DNA of 64,000 nt from Pseudomonas sp. RIT623 (lineage in GTDB: Bacteria; Pseudomonadota; Gammaproteobacteria; Pseudomonadales; Pseudomonadaceae), in assembly GCF_004519305.1 (NCBI RefSeq), contig NZ_SOZA01000003.1:154108-218107 (forward strand). The letters are read 5' to 3'. Positions 17,002 through 25,635 of the stretch are shown here, piece after piece; the stretch's first letter is position 1, and each line of letters opens with the position of its first letter. The notes beneath the pieces are model-generated. The model was not told the origin of the DNA. It searched no databases and was given only the letters and a program-made list of their open reading frames with translations. The position numbers and the translations under genes were made by a program.

Positions 17002-20000
17002 TCAGCTGTCTTCCTCGCCATCGAGCAGCTGTTGCTCGAGGCTGTCGCGGTAATCGCCCGGTTCCTGCCACAAACCACGCTGCTGGGCTTCCAGCAGGCG
17101 TTCGGTAAGGTCGCGCAGGGCCTCGGGGTTGTGCTCGCGCAGAAACGCACGGGTCGCCGGGTCGAGCACATAGGCGTCGGCCAGGCCTTGGTAATGGTGG
17201 TCGTCGATCAGGTGCGTGGTGGCGTCGAAGGCGAACAGGTTATCGACCGTCGCCGCCAGTTCGAAGGCACCTTTATAGCCGTGCCGCTTGGCGCCGTCGA
17301 TCCACTTGGGGTTGAGGGCGCGGGCGCGGATCACCCGGTTCAACTCTTCCTTCAAGGTGCGGATGCGCGGTCGGTCGGCCTGGCTGTGGTCGCCGTGGTA
17401 ACTGGCGCGAGCACTGCCGGCCAAGGTCTCGGCGGCGGCCAGCATGCCGCCCTGGAACTGGTAATAGTCGTTGGAGTCGAGCAGATCGTGCTCGTGGTTG
17501 TCCTGGTTCTGCAGCACAGCCTGCACCTGGCTCAGGCGCTGGGCGAAGCGCGCGCGCGCCGGGGTGCCCTCGTCGCTGGCGCCATAGGCGTAGCCGCCAT
17601 GGTTGAGGTAAACCTCGGCCAGGTCGTCGCGGCTGTGCCACAGGCGTGCGTCGATGGCGTTCTGCACACCGGCGCCATAGGCCCCGGGCTTGGCGCCGAA
17701 CACCCGCCAACCCGCCTGACGGGCCGCCTGCTCGGGGTCCAGGCCCTCGGCCAGCAGGGCTGCGCGCTCGGCGCGCACGCGGGCGGCCAGCGGGTTGTAG
17801 GCGTCAGGCTCGTCCAGCGCCGCCACCGCCTGCACCGCCGCGTCGAACAGGCGGATGAGGTTGCCGAAGGCGTCGCGGAAGAACCCGGAGACCCGCAGCG
17901 TCACATCCACCCGCGGCCGGTCGAGCAGGCTCAAGGGCAGGATCTCGAAGTCGTCGACCCGCTGGCTGGCGCTGGCCCAGACCGGGCGCACCCCCATCAG
18001 CGCCATGGCCTGGGCGATATCGTCGCCGCCAGTGCGCATGGTCGCCGTGCCCCACACCGACAGGCCCAGTTGACGCAGGTGGTCACCGTGGTCCTGCAGG
18101 TGGCGCTCGAGGATCAGGTTGGCCGAGGCGAAGCCCAGGCGCCAGGCGGTGGTGGTTGGCAGGTTGCGCACATCGACGGTATAGAAGTTGCGCCCGGTGG
18201 GTAGCACGTCCAAACGCCCGCGGCTGGGCGCGCCACTAGGCCCGGCCGGGACGAAACGCCCAGCCAGGGCTGCCAGCAGGCCGTCCATTTCGGCGCCGCC
18301 ACAGGCATCGAGGCGAGGCGCGACATCGTCCAGCAAGGCCGCGAGCACTTCGCGCAGCGGTTGCCAGCACGGCGCTTGCGGCAGCTCGACAGCACCGCGC
18401 AATGCCTGCTCGATCAGGCTCGACGCCAGCAGCTCGAGGCGTTCGCGGGTATCGCCACACGTCCGCCACAAGGCCGCGTCCACCGCCTGCAGCGGCGCAG
18501 GCCGCGGCCCATCCCAGGCCTGCCCCAGGTCGCAGTCCAGTGGATCGAAGCCTAGCCCAAGCGCCTTGGCCAAGGTACGGATCAGGCTGGCGTTGGCCCC
18601 CTTGCCATCACCGCGCGCCACACGCAACAAGGCCAGCAAGGTATCGTTGCGCAAGCGCCCGGCCGGCGATTGGCCGAACACATGCAGGCCGTCGCGGATC
18701 TGCGACTCCTTGAGGTCACACAGATAGGTGTCCAGGCGTGGCAGCCACACCGCCGCATCGTCGAGCTGGCCTTCGAGTTGCAGCTCGCGGTCGATATGGT
18801 TGCGCTTGAGCAACTCGAGTATGTCCCGTTGCAGCTCCTGGGCCCGACGCGGGTCGAGCAACTGGGCTTCGTAGTATTCGTCGGCCAGCTGTTCCAGGTG
18901 ACGCAACGGGCCGTAGGTTTCGGCCCGGGTCAGCGGCGGCATCAGGTGGTCGATGATCACCGCCTGGGTACGGCGCTTGGCCTGGGCGCCCTCGCCCGGA
19001 TCGTTGACGATGAACGGGTAGATGTTCGGCAGCGGCCCGAGCAGCGCGTCCGGCCAGCACTCGGCTGACAGCCCCACGCCCTTGCCCGGCAACCACTCCA
19101 GGTTGCCGTGCTTGCCGACATGGATCACGGCATCGGCGGCAAAGCCGTTGCGCAGCCAGAAATGGAACGCCAGGTAGCCATGCGGCGGCACCAGGTCCGG
19201 GTCGTGGTACACCGCGCTGTGGTCCACCTGGTAGCCCCGCGCCGGCTGGATACCGACGAAGGTCAGGCCATAGCGCAAGCCGGCGACCATCATCCGCCCG
19301 CTGCGGAACATCGGGTCCTGCTCGGGCGTGCCCCAGCGCGCCAGCACGGCACGCTGGTTGGCCTCGGGCAGCGCGGCGAAGGCCGCCTGGTAATCGGCCA
19401 GGCTCAGGCTCTGGGCGCAGGGGCGCTGGTCGAGATGATCGAGGTCGTTGGTCACGCCACCCAGCAATTGGTGGATCAGCGCGGTGCCGCTGTCGGGCAG
19501 GCCGGCGACCGGGTAGCCCTGGCCCTGCATGGCCCTGAGTATGTTCAACGCCGCGCCCGGGGTATCGAGGCCCACGCCATTGCCAATGCGCCCGTCGCGG
19601 GTCGGGTAGTTGGCCAGCACCAGGGCCACGCGCTTTTCCTGGTTGTCCAGGCGCGCCAGCGCCACCCAGCGCCGTGCCAACTCGGCCACGAAGTCCATGC
19701 GTTCGGGGTGGGCACGGTAGCAGACCACGTCGGATTGACTGCGCTCGCTGCGCCAGGCCAGGTCCTTGAAACTCACCGGGCGGGTGATGATGCGCCCGTC
19801 AAGCTCCGGCAACGCAATGTGCATGGCCAGGTCGCGAGCGCCCAGGCCCTGCTCGCTCTGCTCCCAGCCGGGTTGGTTGTCCTGGGCGCAGATTGCCTGC
19901 AACACCGGCACGTCGCGGCGCAGCGGGCGCAGGTTGGGCTGTTCCGGGCTGGACAAGGCAAAACCAGTGGTGTTGATCACCACCTCGGCCTGCACCTCGT

Positions 20001-20763
20001 CGAGCCAGGCTTGCACCTGCTCCAGACAGGCCTGCTCCTTGAGGCTGGCCACGGCGATCGGCAGCGGGTTGAGCCCGCACGCCTGCAAGCGCTGGCAGAA
20101 CACATCGATGAACGCAGTGTTGGCCGCCTGCAAGTGCGAGCGATAGAACAGCAGCGGTGCCACCGGGTACTCGGGGTTCCACTCGCCGTACCAGTCCTGC
20201 AGCTCGGCACTGGGGCGGGCCGGGTGATAGACCGCCGTGCGCGGCAGCGGCTGGGGCTCGTCCCAGCGGTAGTCACGCCCCAGCCATTGACTGGCCAGGC
20301 ACTTGAACAGGTTGATCGCGTTGGCCTTGCCACCTTGGCGCAGGTAGTGCCACAAACGCTCGGCCTCGGCCCCGCGCAGCGTGCCCAGCTCGGTGAGCTC
20401 CGGGTCCGGGCGGTCGTCCCCCGGCACCAGGACCAGCTGCACGCCACGGCTGGCGAGGGCCACCAACTGCTCGACACCGTAGCGCCAGTAACCGACGCCG
20501 CCGTGCAGCGAGACCAGGATCAGCTTGGCATGGCGCAGTACCTGGTCGACATACAGGTCGACCGAGGCATGGTTCTGCACCTGCATTGGGTTGGCCAGGC
20601 GCACGCTGGGGAAATCGTCCGGCAACTGCTCGGCGGTTTCGGCGAGCAGTGCCAGATGGGAATCGCCGCTGCAGAGGATCACCAACTCGGCAGGTGTCTG
20701 GCCGAGATCGGCAATGCTGTCGTCCGGCACGAAGCCGCCGGGCTGGGTCCGCAGCAGGTGCAT
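17002..20763 (-). CDS. cobN: Cobaltochelatase large subunit CobN
   Basis: 1253-residue catalytic subunit that binds hydrogenobyrinate a,c-diamide and cobalt in the aerobic B12 pathway; it is related to Mg-chelatase ChlH. Family landmarks: LVSLHGGVGYWRYGVEQL near residue 85, VLANYPTRDGRIGNGVGLD near 390, the long conserved patch with AVIHVGKHGNLEWLPGK near 550, and EVYLNHGGYAYG near 1060. Length is typical. It starts at 20763, 3 bp after the cobW stop, and is followed 2 bp later by the ATPase. The cobW-cobN-ATPase-VWA unit is therefore one operon under the riboswitch at 21952-22100. Confidence 0.96.
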   Translation of the reverse strand: MHLLRTQPGGFVPDDSIADLGQTPAELVILCSGDSHLALLAETAEQLPDDFPSVRLANPMQVQNHASVDLYVDQVLRHAKLILVSLHGGVGYWRYGVEQLVALASRGVQLVLVPGDDRPDPELTELGTLRGAEAERLWHYLRQGGKANAINLFKCLASQWLGRDYRWDEPQPLPRTAVYHPARPSAELQDWYGEWNPEYPVAPLLFYRSHLQAANTAFIDVFCQRLQACGLNPLPIAVASLKEQACLEQVQAWLDEVQAEVVINTTGFALSSPEQPNLRPLRRDVPVLQAICAQDNQPGWEQSEQGLGARDLAMHIALPELDGRIITRPVSFKDLAWRSERSQSDVVCYRAHPERMDFVAELARRWVALARLDNQEKRVALVLANYPTRDGRIGNGVGLDTPGAALNILRAMQGQGYPVAGLPDSGTALIHQLLGGVTNDLDHLDQRPCAQSLSLADYQAAFAALPEANQRAVLARWGTPEQDPMFRSGRMMVAGLRYGLTFVGIQPARGYQVDHSAVYHDPDLVPPHGYLAFHFWLRNGFAADAVIHVGKHGNLEWLPGKGVGLSAECWPDALLGPLPNIYPFIVNDPGEGAQAKRRTQAVIIDHLMPPLTRAETYGPLRHLEQLADEYYEAQLLDPRRAQELQRDILELLKRNHIDRELQLEGQLDDAAVWLPRLDTYLCDLKESQIRDGLHVFGQSPAGRLRNDTLLALLRVARGDGKGANASLIRTLAKALGLGFDPLDCDLGQAWDGPRPAPLQAVDAALWRTCGDTRERLELLASSLIEQALRGAVELPQAPCWQPLREVLAALLDDVAPRLDACGGAEMDGLLAALAGRFVPAGPSGAPSRGRLDVLPTGRNFYTVDVRNLPTTTAWRLGFASANLILERHLQDHGDHLRQLGLSVWGTATMRTGGDDIAQAMALMGVRPVWASASQRVDDFEILPLSLLDRPRVDVTLRVSGFFRDAFGNLIRLFDAAVQAVAALDEPDAYNPLAARVRAERAALLAEGLDPEQAARQAGWRVFGAKPGAYGAGVQNAIDARLWHSRDDLAEVYLNHGGYAYGASDEGTPARARFAQRLSQVQAVLQNQDNHEHDLLDSNDYYQFQGGMLAAAETLAGSARASYHGDHSQADRPRIRTLKEELNRVIRARALNPKWIDGAKRHGYKGAFELAATVDNLFAFDATTHLIDDHHYQGLADAYVLDPATRAFLREHNPEALRDLTERLLEAQQRGLWQEPGDYRDSLEQQLLDGEEDS

Positions 20764-20766
20764 GGG

Positions 20767-21834
20767 TCAGGCGCCCAGGGCCTGGCGCAGGCGCGCTTCA
20801 AGCTGTGCGGCATCCAGGTCCTGGCCAATCAGCACCAGGCGGGTGATGCGCGCTTCATCGCTGCGCCAGGCACGGTCGAAGTGCTTGTCGAAACGGGTAC
20901 CCACGCCCTGGATCAGCAGGCGCATCGGCTTGCCGGGAATGGCGGCGAAGCCCTTGGCGCGCAGGATGCCGAACTCACCGACCAGTTGGCTCAGGGCATC
21001 GAGCAGCAGGCTTTCGTCGGCCTCGGGCAGGTCGATGGAGATCGAGTCGAAGGCATCATGATCGTGGTCGTCGTGATCGTCACCGTCGTGGTGCGAATCA
21101 TGGTGGGTGCGACGGCCATCGATATGCGCCTCGGACTCGGCGCCCACGCCCAGCAGCACGTCGAGTGGCAGGCGGCCACTGCTGGCCTCGATCACCTTGA
21201 CCGCCGGCGGCAGTTCCTCGGCCACCTCGGCGCGCACCTTGGCCAGGCCGGCGGCGTCGATCAGGTCGGCCTTGTTCAGCACCACCAGGTCGGCACTGGC
21301 CAACTGGTCGGCGAACAGCTCGTGCAGCGGCGATTCATGGTCCAGGTTGGGGTCGAGCTTGCGCTGGGCGTCGACCTGCTCGGGGTAGGCGGCAAAGGTG
21401 CCGGCGGCCACCGCCGGGCTGTCGACCACGGTGATCACCGCATCGACGGTGCAGGCGTTGCGAATTTCCGGCCACTGGAAGGCTTGCACCAGGGGTTTGG
21501 GCAGGGCCAGGCCGCTGGTTTCGATAAGGATATGGTCAAGGTCGCCGCGGCGGGCCACCAGCTCGCGCATCACTGGGAAGAACTCTTCCTGCACGGTGCA
21601 GCACAGGCAGCCGTTGGCCAGCTCGAAGACCCGGCCCTGCGCCTCCTCCTCGGTGCAGCCGATGCTGCACTGCTTGAGGATCTCGCCGTCGATGCCCAGT
21701 TCGCCGAACTCGTTGACGATCACCGCGATACGACGGCCCTGGGCGTTGTCGAGCATGTGGCGGAGCAAGGTGGTCTTGCCCGAGCCGAGAAAGCCGGTGA
21801 CGATGGTGACAGGGAGCTTGGCCAGTGTTTTCAT
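20767..21834 (-). CDS. cobW: Cobalamin-associated metallochaperone GTPase CobW
   Basis: 355-residue COG0523 GTPase. Walker A GFLGSGKT is at residues 14-21, the metal-binding motif CLCC at 76-79, Walker B LIETSGLALP near 103-112 and the guanine motif LNKAD near 186-190. A His/Asp-rich loop (residues 244-260, THHDSHHDGDDHDDHDHD) can bind metal. It is thought to deliver cobalt to the chelatase, driven by GTP. The start at 21834 gives the standard N-terminus MKTLAKLPVTIVTG; the frame open further upstream is leader RNA. First gene of the riboswitch-controlled operon. Confidence 0.95.
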   Translation of the reverse strand: MKTLAKLPVTIVTGFLGSGKTTLLRHMLDNAQGRRIAVIVNEFGELGIDGEILKQCSIGCTEEEAQGRVFELANGCLCCTVQEEFFPVMRELVARRGDLDHILIETSGLALPKPLVQAFQWPEIRNACTVDAVITVVDSPAVAAGTFAAYPEQVDAQRKLDPNLDHESPLHELFADQLASADLVVLNKADLIDAAGLAKVRAEVAEELPPAVKVIEASSGRLPLDVLLGVGAESEAHIDGRRTHHDSHHDGDDHDDHDHDAFDSISIDLPEADESLLLDALSQLVGEFGILRAKGFAAIPGKPMRLLIQGVGTRFDKHFDRAWRSDEARITRLVLIGQDLDAAQLEARLRQALGA

Positions 21835-21951
21835 GTCGCGTTGCCCTTGGCGGCTGTGGCGCGGGCATGCGGGACGGCGGCCGCGGCCATGCTGGCCGGG
21901 CGCGTTCGCCACCGGATCACCCCGCCCGGTTGAAAGTCGAAAACGTCGCGA

Positions 21952-22100
21952 GGCAGGTCTCCTGGCTTGCACCAATCCGGCGCCGGGGCCGGTGGATCAG
22001 CGCCTTCCCGCGCGCCTGCGCAGTGGCTGTGCCGAACCTTTCAGTGCCTACAGTTGCGGGGGCAGCCGCGGCTTGTACCGCGTTCCCATCTTAGCTCAGG
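21952..22100 (-). ncRNA. Cobalamin riboswitch upstream of cobW
   Basis: On the minus strand the segment contains the AdoCbl riboswitch core: GGCTGCCCCCGCAACTGTA (about 22055), the inner GCCACTG helix strand, GGAAGGCG, and the B12-box AAGCCAGGAGACCTGCC that closes the aptamer at 21952. The aptamer lies about 118 nt upstream of the cobW ATG. It should lower cobW-cobN-chelatase expression when adenosylcobalamin is plentiful. Confidence 0.92.
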
Positions 22101-22208
22101 CCAGGCCTGAGAACCTCGAAGCGGCAAGGCTACGCATCCACCCGACAACGGTCAACCGCCGCCGCGATTGACGCCGGCCACGCCCCGTGATTTGCTAGCG
22201 CACTGCCT

Positions 22209-22335
22209 TCAGGTGCCCCCAATTGGGGGTGAAACGGGAAACCGGTGCGACGCGGCCTCTACAACAGGCGCGGACAAAGCCGGTGCTGCCCCCGCAACGG
22301 TAAGCGAGCGATGCTCGCCAGCCCGGAGACCGGCC
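22209..22335 (+). ncRNA. Cobalamin riboswitch upstream of cbtB
   Basis: The plus strand shows a second aptamer: AGGTGCCCCCAATTGGGGGT with GAAACGGGAA, then GCCGGTGCTGCCCCCGCAAC, GGTAAGCGA, and the closing CCCGGAGACCGGCC. It lies about 120 nt before the cbtB ATG. About 110 bp separate it from the opposite riboswitch, so both promoters must sit between roughly 22100 and 22208. Confidence 0.92.
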
Positions 22336-22454
22336 TGTGGTGCTCGATGAACAACCCCGCGGTGGGCGGGTGCTGTCGCATGCCCTGGGCCATCCGCGCC
22401 TGGGGGCGTCGCGCTTGCCCGTTGCCCAAAACAAAAGCAGCAGAGGAACGCGTC

Positions 22455-22640
22455 ATGCCTATCACCAGTGCCAAGCACAGCATCGCCACCCCCGTCAGCC
22501 TCAGCCAGCGCCTGCTGGTCGCCGTGGGCGCCAGCCTGCTGGGCCTGAGCCTGGTGTACTTCGCCGGTTTCTCGCACATCGAGGCAGTGCACAACGCCGC
22601 CCACGACACCCGTCACAGCGCCGCCTTCCCCTGCCACTGA
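22455..22640 (+). CDS. cbtB: Cobalt transporter small subunit CbtB
   Basis: 61-residue membrane protein with one predicted transmembrane segment (LLVAVGASLLGLSLVYFAGF, residues 20-39) and a His-rich tail (HNAAHDTRHSAAFPCH) that can bind cobalt. This is the standard layout of CbtB, the small partner of CbtA in B12-regulated cobalt uptake. An AGAGGAA SD precedes the ATG at 22455. The gene is 10 bp upstream of cbtA and lies directly downstream of a cobalamin riboswitch. Confidence 0.92.
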   Translation: MPITSAKHSIATPVSLSQRLLVAVGASLLGLSLVYFAGFSHIEAVHNAAHDTRHSAAFPCH

Positions 22641-22650
22641 GTATCCCCGC

Positions 22651-23346
22651 ATGATCACGCGTATTGCCCGCACCGCGGGCTTCAGCGGGCTGCTCGCCGC
22701 CCTGCTGCTGACCCTGCTGCAAAGTTTCTGGATCGCCCCGCTGATCCTCCAGGCGGAAACCTTCGAGAGCGCCGCCCCGGTAGCCGAGCAGCATGAGCAT
22801 GCGCCAGCCGAAGCCGGCCACAGCCATGAGCACAACGCCGAGGCCTGGGCACCGCAAGACGGCTGGCAGCGAGTGCTGGCCACCACCGGCGGCAACCTGG
22901 TGGTAGCCGTCGGCTTCGCCCTGATCCTCGCCGCGCTGTACAGCCTGCGTGAACCTGGCCGCGTCAGCACCGGCGCGCTCTGGGGCCTGGCCGGCTTCGC
23001 CGTGTTCTGCCTGGCGCCCACCCTGGGCTTGCCGGCCGAGCTGCCAGGCACCGCCGCCGCCGACCTGGGCCAACGCCAGGCCTGGTGGATCGGCACCGCC
23101 GCCGCCACCGCGGCCGGCCTGGCCTTGCTGGTGTTTAGCCGGCATTGGTTGTTCAAGGTGCTGGGGGTCGTGCTGCTGGTGATCCCTCACCTGATCGGCG
23201 CGCCACAACCGGCAGTGCACGCAAGCCTGGCCCCAGAGACCCTGGCCACCCAGTTCAAGATCGCTTCCTGGCTGACCAACGCCGCGTTCTGGCTGGCCCT
23301 GGGCCTGCTCAGCGCCTGGCTGTTCCGCCGCGCCAACCCGGCCTGA
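22651..23346 (+). CDS. cbtA: Cobalt transporter CbtA
   Basis: 231-residue membrane protein with about five hydrophobic segments (around residues 9-30, 75-95, 105-122, 140-180 and 205-225). A His/Glu-rich loop after TM1 (QHEHAPAEAGHSHEHNAEAW) is the likely metal-capture site. The length and loop match CbtA. Its stop overlaps the cobE start as TGATG, so the two are translationally coupled. Confidence 0.92.
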   Translation: MITRIARTAGFSGLLAALLLTLLQSFWIAPLILQAETFESAAPVAEQHEHAPAEAGHSHEHNAEAWAPQDGWQRVLATTGGNLVVAVGFALILAALYSLREPGRVSTGALWGLAGFAVFCLAPTLGLPAELPGTAAADLGQRQAWWIGTAAATAAGLALLVFSRHWLFKVLGVVLLVIPHLIGAPQPAVHASLAPETLATQFKIASWLTNAAFWLALGLLSAWLFRRANPA

Positions 23347-23756
23347 TGCTCGATTTCAGCCCGCAGCCCGCGCTGTACGCGGGCTTTGGTTGTCGCCGTG
23401 GCTGCCCCGTCGAGACCCTGGCGGTACTGCTGCGCCAGACCATGGCCCGCCACGTCCTGCCCCTGTCGGCCTTGCGCGCCATCGCCAGCATCGACCCGAA
23501 GGCCCGCGAACCGGGCTTGCTGGCCCTGGCCGAGCGCCTTGGCGTGCCGTTCCTGTGCTTCGACGCCGCGCACCTGCTGGCTTTCGAACCGTTGCTCAGC
23601 CAACGCTCGGCCACCGCCTACGCCCAGACCGGCTGCTGGGGCGTGGCCGAAAGCGCCGCCCTGGCCCTGGCTGCCCGCGTCGCGCCACAGCCCAGCCTGC
23701 ACGTGCCGCGACAAGTCCTTGCCGGCGCTACCCTGGCGCTGGCCATCGGCGGATAA
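23346..23756 (+). CDS. cobE: Cobalamin biosynthesis protein CobE (CbiG C-terminal-like)
   Basis: 136-residue soluble protein with the CobE/GbiG fold. The signature start YAGFGCRRGCPVETLAVLL is followed by AIASIDPKAREPGLLALAER and SATAYAQTGCWGVAESAAL. CobE is needed for aerobic B12 synthesis but its exact step is not settled; it binds tetrapyrrole-pathway intermediates in some reports. Coupled to cbtA by a 1-bp overlap and 28 bp ahead of cobM. Confidence 0.92.
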   Translation: MLDFSPQPALYAGFGCRRGCPVETLAVLLRQTMARHVLPLSALRAIASIDPKAREPGLLALAERLGVPFLCFDAAHLLAFEPLLSQRSATAYAQTGCWGVAESAALALAARVAPQPSLHVPRQVLAGATLALAIGG

Positions 23757-23784
23757 TCCGCTTCTTTATCTGCAAGGAACCGCC

Positions 23785-24537
23785 ATGACGGTCTACTTCA
23801 TCGGTGCCGGCCCCGGCGATCCGGAACTGATCACGGTCAAGGGCCAGCGCCTGATTCGCCAGTGCCCGGTGATCATCTACGCAGGCTCCCTGGTCCCGCC
23901 CGCGGTGCTCGAGGGCCATAACGCCCGAACCGTGCTCAACAGCGCCGAACTGCACCTGGAGCAGATCGTCGAGGCCATGCGCCAGGCCCACGCCGAAGGC
24001 CTGGACGTGGCCCGGGTGCACAGCGGCGATCCCAGCCTGTACGGCGCCATCGGCGAACAGATCCGCCACCTGCAGGCACTGGGCATCGACTACCAGATCA
24101 TCCCCGGGGTCACCGCCACCGCCGCCAGCGCCGCGCTGCTGGGCTGCGAGCTGACCCTCCCGGACGTGGCGCAGACGGTGATCCTCACCCGTTATGGCGA
24201 CAGCTCGCCGATGCCGCCAGGCGAGCAGCTGGCCGATCTGGCCCGGCATGGCAGCACCCTGGCCATCCACCTGGGGGTCAAGCACCTGGCGCGCATCGTC
24301 GACGAGCTCTTGCCGCACTATGGCGGTGACTGCCCGATTGCCGTGGTGCACCGCGCCACCTGGCCGGACCAGGATTGGGCTCGTGGCAGCCTGGCGGATA
24401 TCGTCGAGCGGGTAGCGGCCAAAGGCTTTCGCCGTACCGCGCTGATTCTGGTCGGCCAGGTGCTGGGCGATGCGCCGTTCGCCGAATCCGCGCTGTACCG
24501 GGCCGGGCACGCCCACTTGTACCGGCAGGGCAACTGA
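23785..24537 (+). CDS. cobM: Precorrin-4 C11-methyltransferase CobM
   Basis: 250-residue SAM-dependent methyltransferase that methylates C-11 of precorrin-4 to make precorrin-5. It carries the tetrapyrrole methylase signatures YFIGAGPGDPELITVKG (residues 4-20), VARVHSGDPSLYGAIGEQ (about 75-92) and IIPGVTATAASAALLG (about 105-120). Complete, normal length. SD CAAGGAAC lies upstream of the ATG at 23785. Last gene of the cbtB-cbtA-cobE-cobM operon. Confidence 0.95.
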   Translation: MTVYFIGAGPGDPELITVKGQRLIRQCPVIIYAGSLVPPAVLEGHNARTVLNSAELHLEQIVEAMRQAHAEGLDVARVHSGDPSLYGAIGEQIRHLQALGIDYQIIPGVTATAASAALLGCELTLPDVAQTVILTRYGDSSPMPPGEQLADLARHGSTLAIHLGVKHLARIVDELLPHYGGDCPIAVVHRATWPDQDWARGSLADIVERVAAKGFRRTALILVGQVLGDAPFAESALYRAGHAHLYRQGN

Positions 24538-24562
24538 AGCGATTGCCGTCGGGGGCGGTGGC

Positions 24563-24581
24563 GTTGCACACTGCGTGCAAC
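24563..24581. promoter_or_regulatory. Palindrome upstream of the DUF1272 gene
   Basis: A perfect 7-bp inverted repeat GTTGCAC-ACTGC-GTGCAAC lies between cobM and the next gene, 21 bp before its ATG. It has no T-run, so it is more likely an operator or an RNA hairpin that limits initiation than a terminator. Confidence 0.4.
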
Positions 24582-24601
24582 TTGCCAACGGAATGCCTGC
24601 C

Positions 24602-24844
24602 ATGCTCGAACTGCGCCCCAACTGCGAATGCTGCGACCGCGACCTGCCGGCCGAAAGCCCGGATGCACTGATCTGCTCGTTCGAGTGCACCTTCTGCCGC
24701 GCCTGCAACGACCGCCACTTCCAGGGCCAGTGCCCCAATTGCGGCGGGCAACTGGTGACCCGCCCTACCCGCACCGGCAAGGCCCTGGCCAACAACCCGG
24801 CAACGACCCAGCGGGTCAACAAACCACACGCTGCTTGCGCTTGA
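24602..24844 (+). CDS. DUF1272 small zinc-binding-type protein
   Basis: 80-residue Cys-rich protein. The pattern CECC, then CSFECTFCRAC, then CPNC gives nine cysteines plus a His in about 50 residues, typical of DUF1272 and of a structural zinc site. The rest of the protein is short and basic (RPTRTGKALANN). Function is unknown. The start at 24602 is favoured because AACGGAA is well spaced from it. An ATG at 24593 is possible but has no spacing to that SD. Confidence 0.88.
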   Translation: MLELRPNCECCDRDLPAESPDALICSFECTFCRACNDRHFQGQCPNCGGQLVTRPTRTGKALANNPATTQRVNKPHAACA

Positions 24845-24877
24845 GGTGTATTTGTAGGATTTTTCAGCAAGAGTTCG

Positions 24878-24897
24878 TAGGTTTATCAACACACCTA
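24878..24897. promoter_or_regulatory. Inverted repeat upstream of the BvgA-like regulator
   Basis: TAGGT (24878-24882) and ACCTA (24893-24897) form an inverted repeat with a 10-bp spacer in an AT-rich patch 120 bp before the regulator start. It could be an autoregulatory site. Weak evidence; the arms are only 5 bp. Confidence 0.25.
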
Positions 24898-25017
24898 TAC
24901 TCGCCTATTACCAAGGCTCCTGATTCTCCGTAAGGTGCGCGCAGCCCAGTTGGCCCGCCACCTTGCGCATGCAGTAAAACGCAGGACGCGGGCTGCACTT
25001 TGACAGGAGTTACCCAA

Positions 25018-25632
25018 ATGACATCCGTGTTGCTGGTTGATGACCACCATATTGTTCGATTGGCGGTGCGCATGCTGCTCGAACGCGAACGCTTCACCAT
25101 CGTGGGTGAAACCGACAAAGGCAAGCAAGCCAAGGACCTGGCCGCCAAAACCAAGGCCGAGGTCGTCATCCTCGACATTGGCCTGCCCGACCTCGACGGC
25201 ATGGAGGTGATCAAGCGCCTCAAGGTGCTGGATCCCGCGCCGAGGATCATGGTCTACACTGGTCAGCCTGCCGATCTTTACGTGCGCCGCTGCATGGACG
25301 CGGGCATCTCCGCTTTCGTCAACAAGGACGAAGACCTCGACGCCCTGATGTTCGCCCTCAAGGCCTTGGTCAAAGGCTATTCGACCTTCCCGCAGATGGC
25401 GGTCAACAGCAATACACTGGAGAGCGAAGGCGCCCGGCTGATGCTGCTGTCCAATCGGGAAATGGAAGTGCTGCGTCGACTCTGCGCGGGCCAGTCCAAC
25501 AAATACATTGGCGAACAGATGAACCTCAGCGCCAAGACCGTCAGTACCTACCGCGGGCGAATCATGGAAAAGCTCAAGGTCGAGTCGCTGGTTGAAATGG
25601 TCGACCTGGCCAAACGCAACAACGTGGCCTGA
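25018..25632 (+). CDS. LuxR/NarL-family response regulator (BvgA/EvgA-like)
   Basis: 204-residue response regulator. The receiver has the acidic pocket VDDHH (residues 8-11), phospho-acceptor Asp53 in VVILDIGLPDLDG and Lys in FVNKDED. The C-terminal helix-turn-helix runs from about residue 140 (LSNREMEVLRRLCAGQSNKYIGE, then LSAKTVSTYRGRIMEKL). Just downstream (3 bp) is a BvgS-like sensor, so the pair should form one phosphorelay. SD AGGAG precedes the ATG at 25018. Confidence 0.93.
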   Translation: MTSVLLVDDHHIVRLAVRMLLERERFTIVGETDKGKQAKDLAAKTKAEVVILDIGLPDLDGMEVIKRLKVLDPAPRIMVYTGQPADLYVRRCMDAGISAFVNKDEDLDALMFALKALVKGYSTFPQMAVNSNTLESEGARLMLLSNREMEVLRRLCAGQSNKYIGEQMNLSAKTVSTYRGRIMEKLKVESLVEMVDLAKRNNVA

Positions 25633-25635
25633 CCC

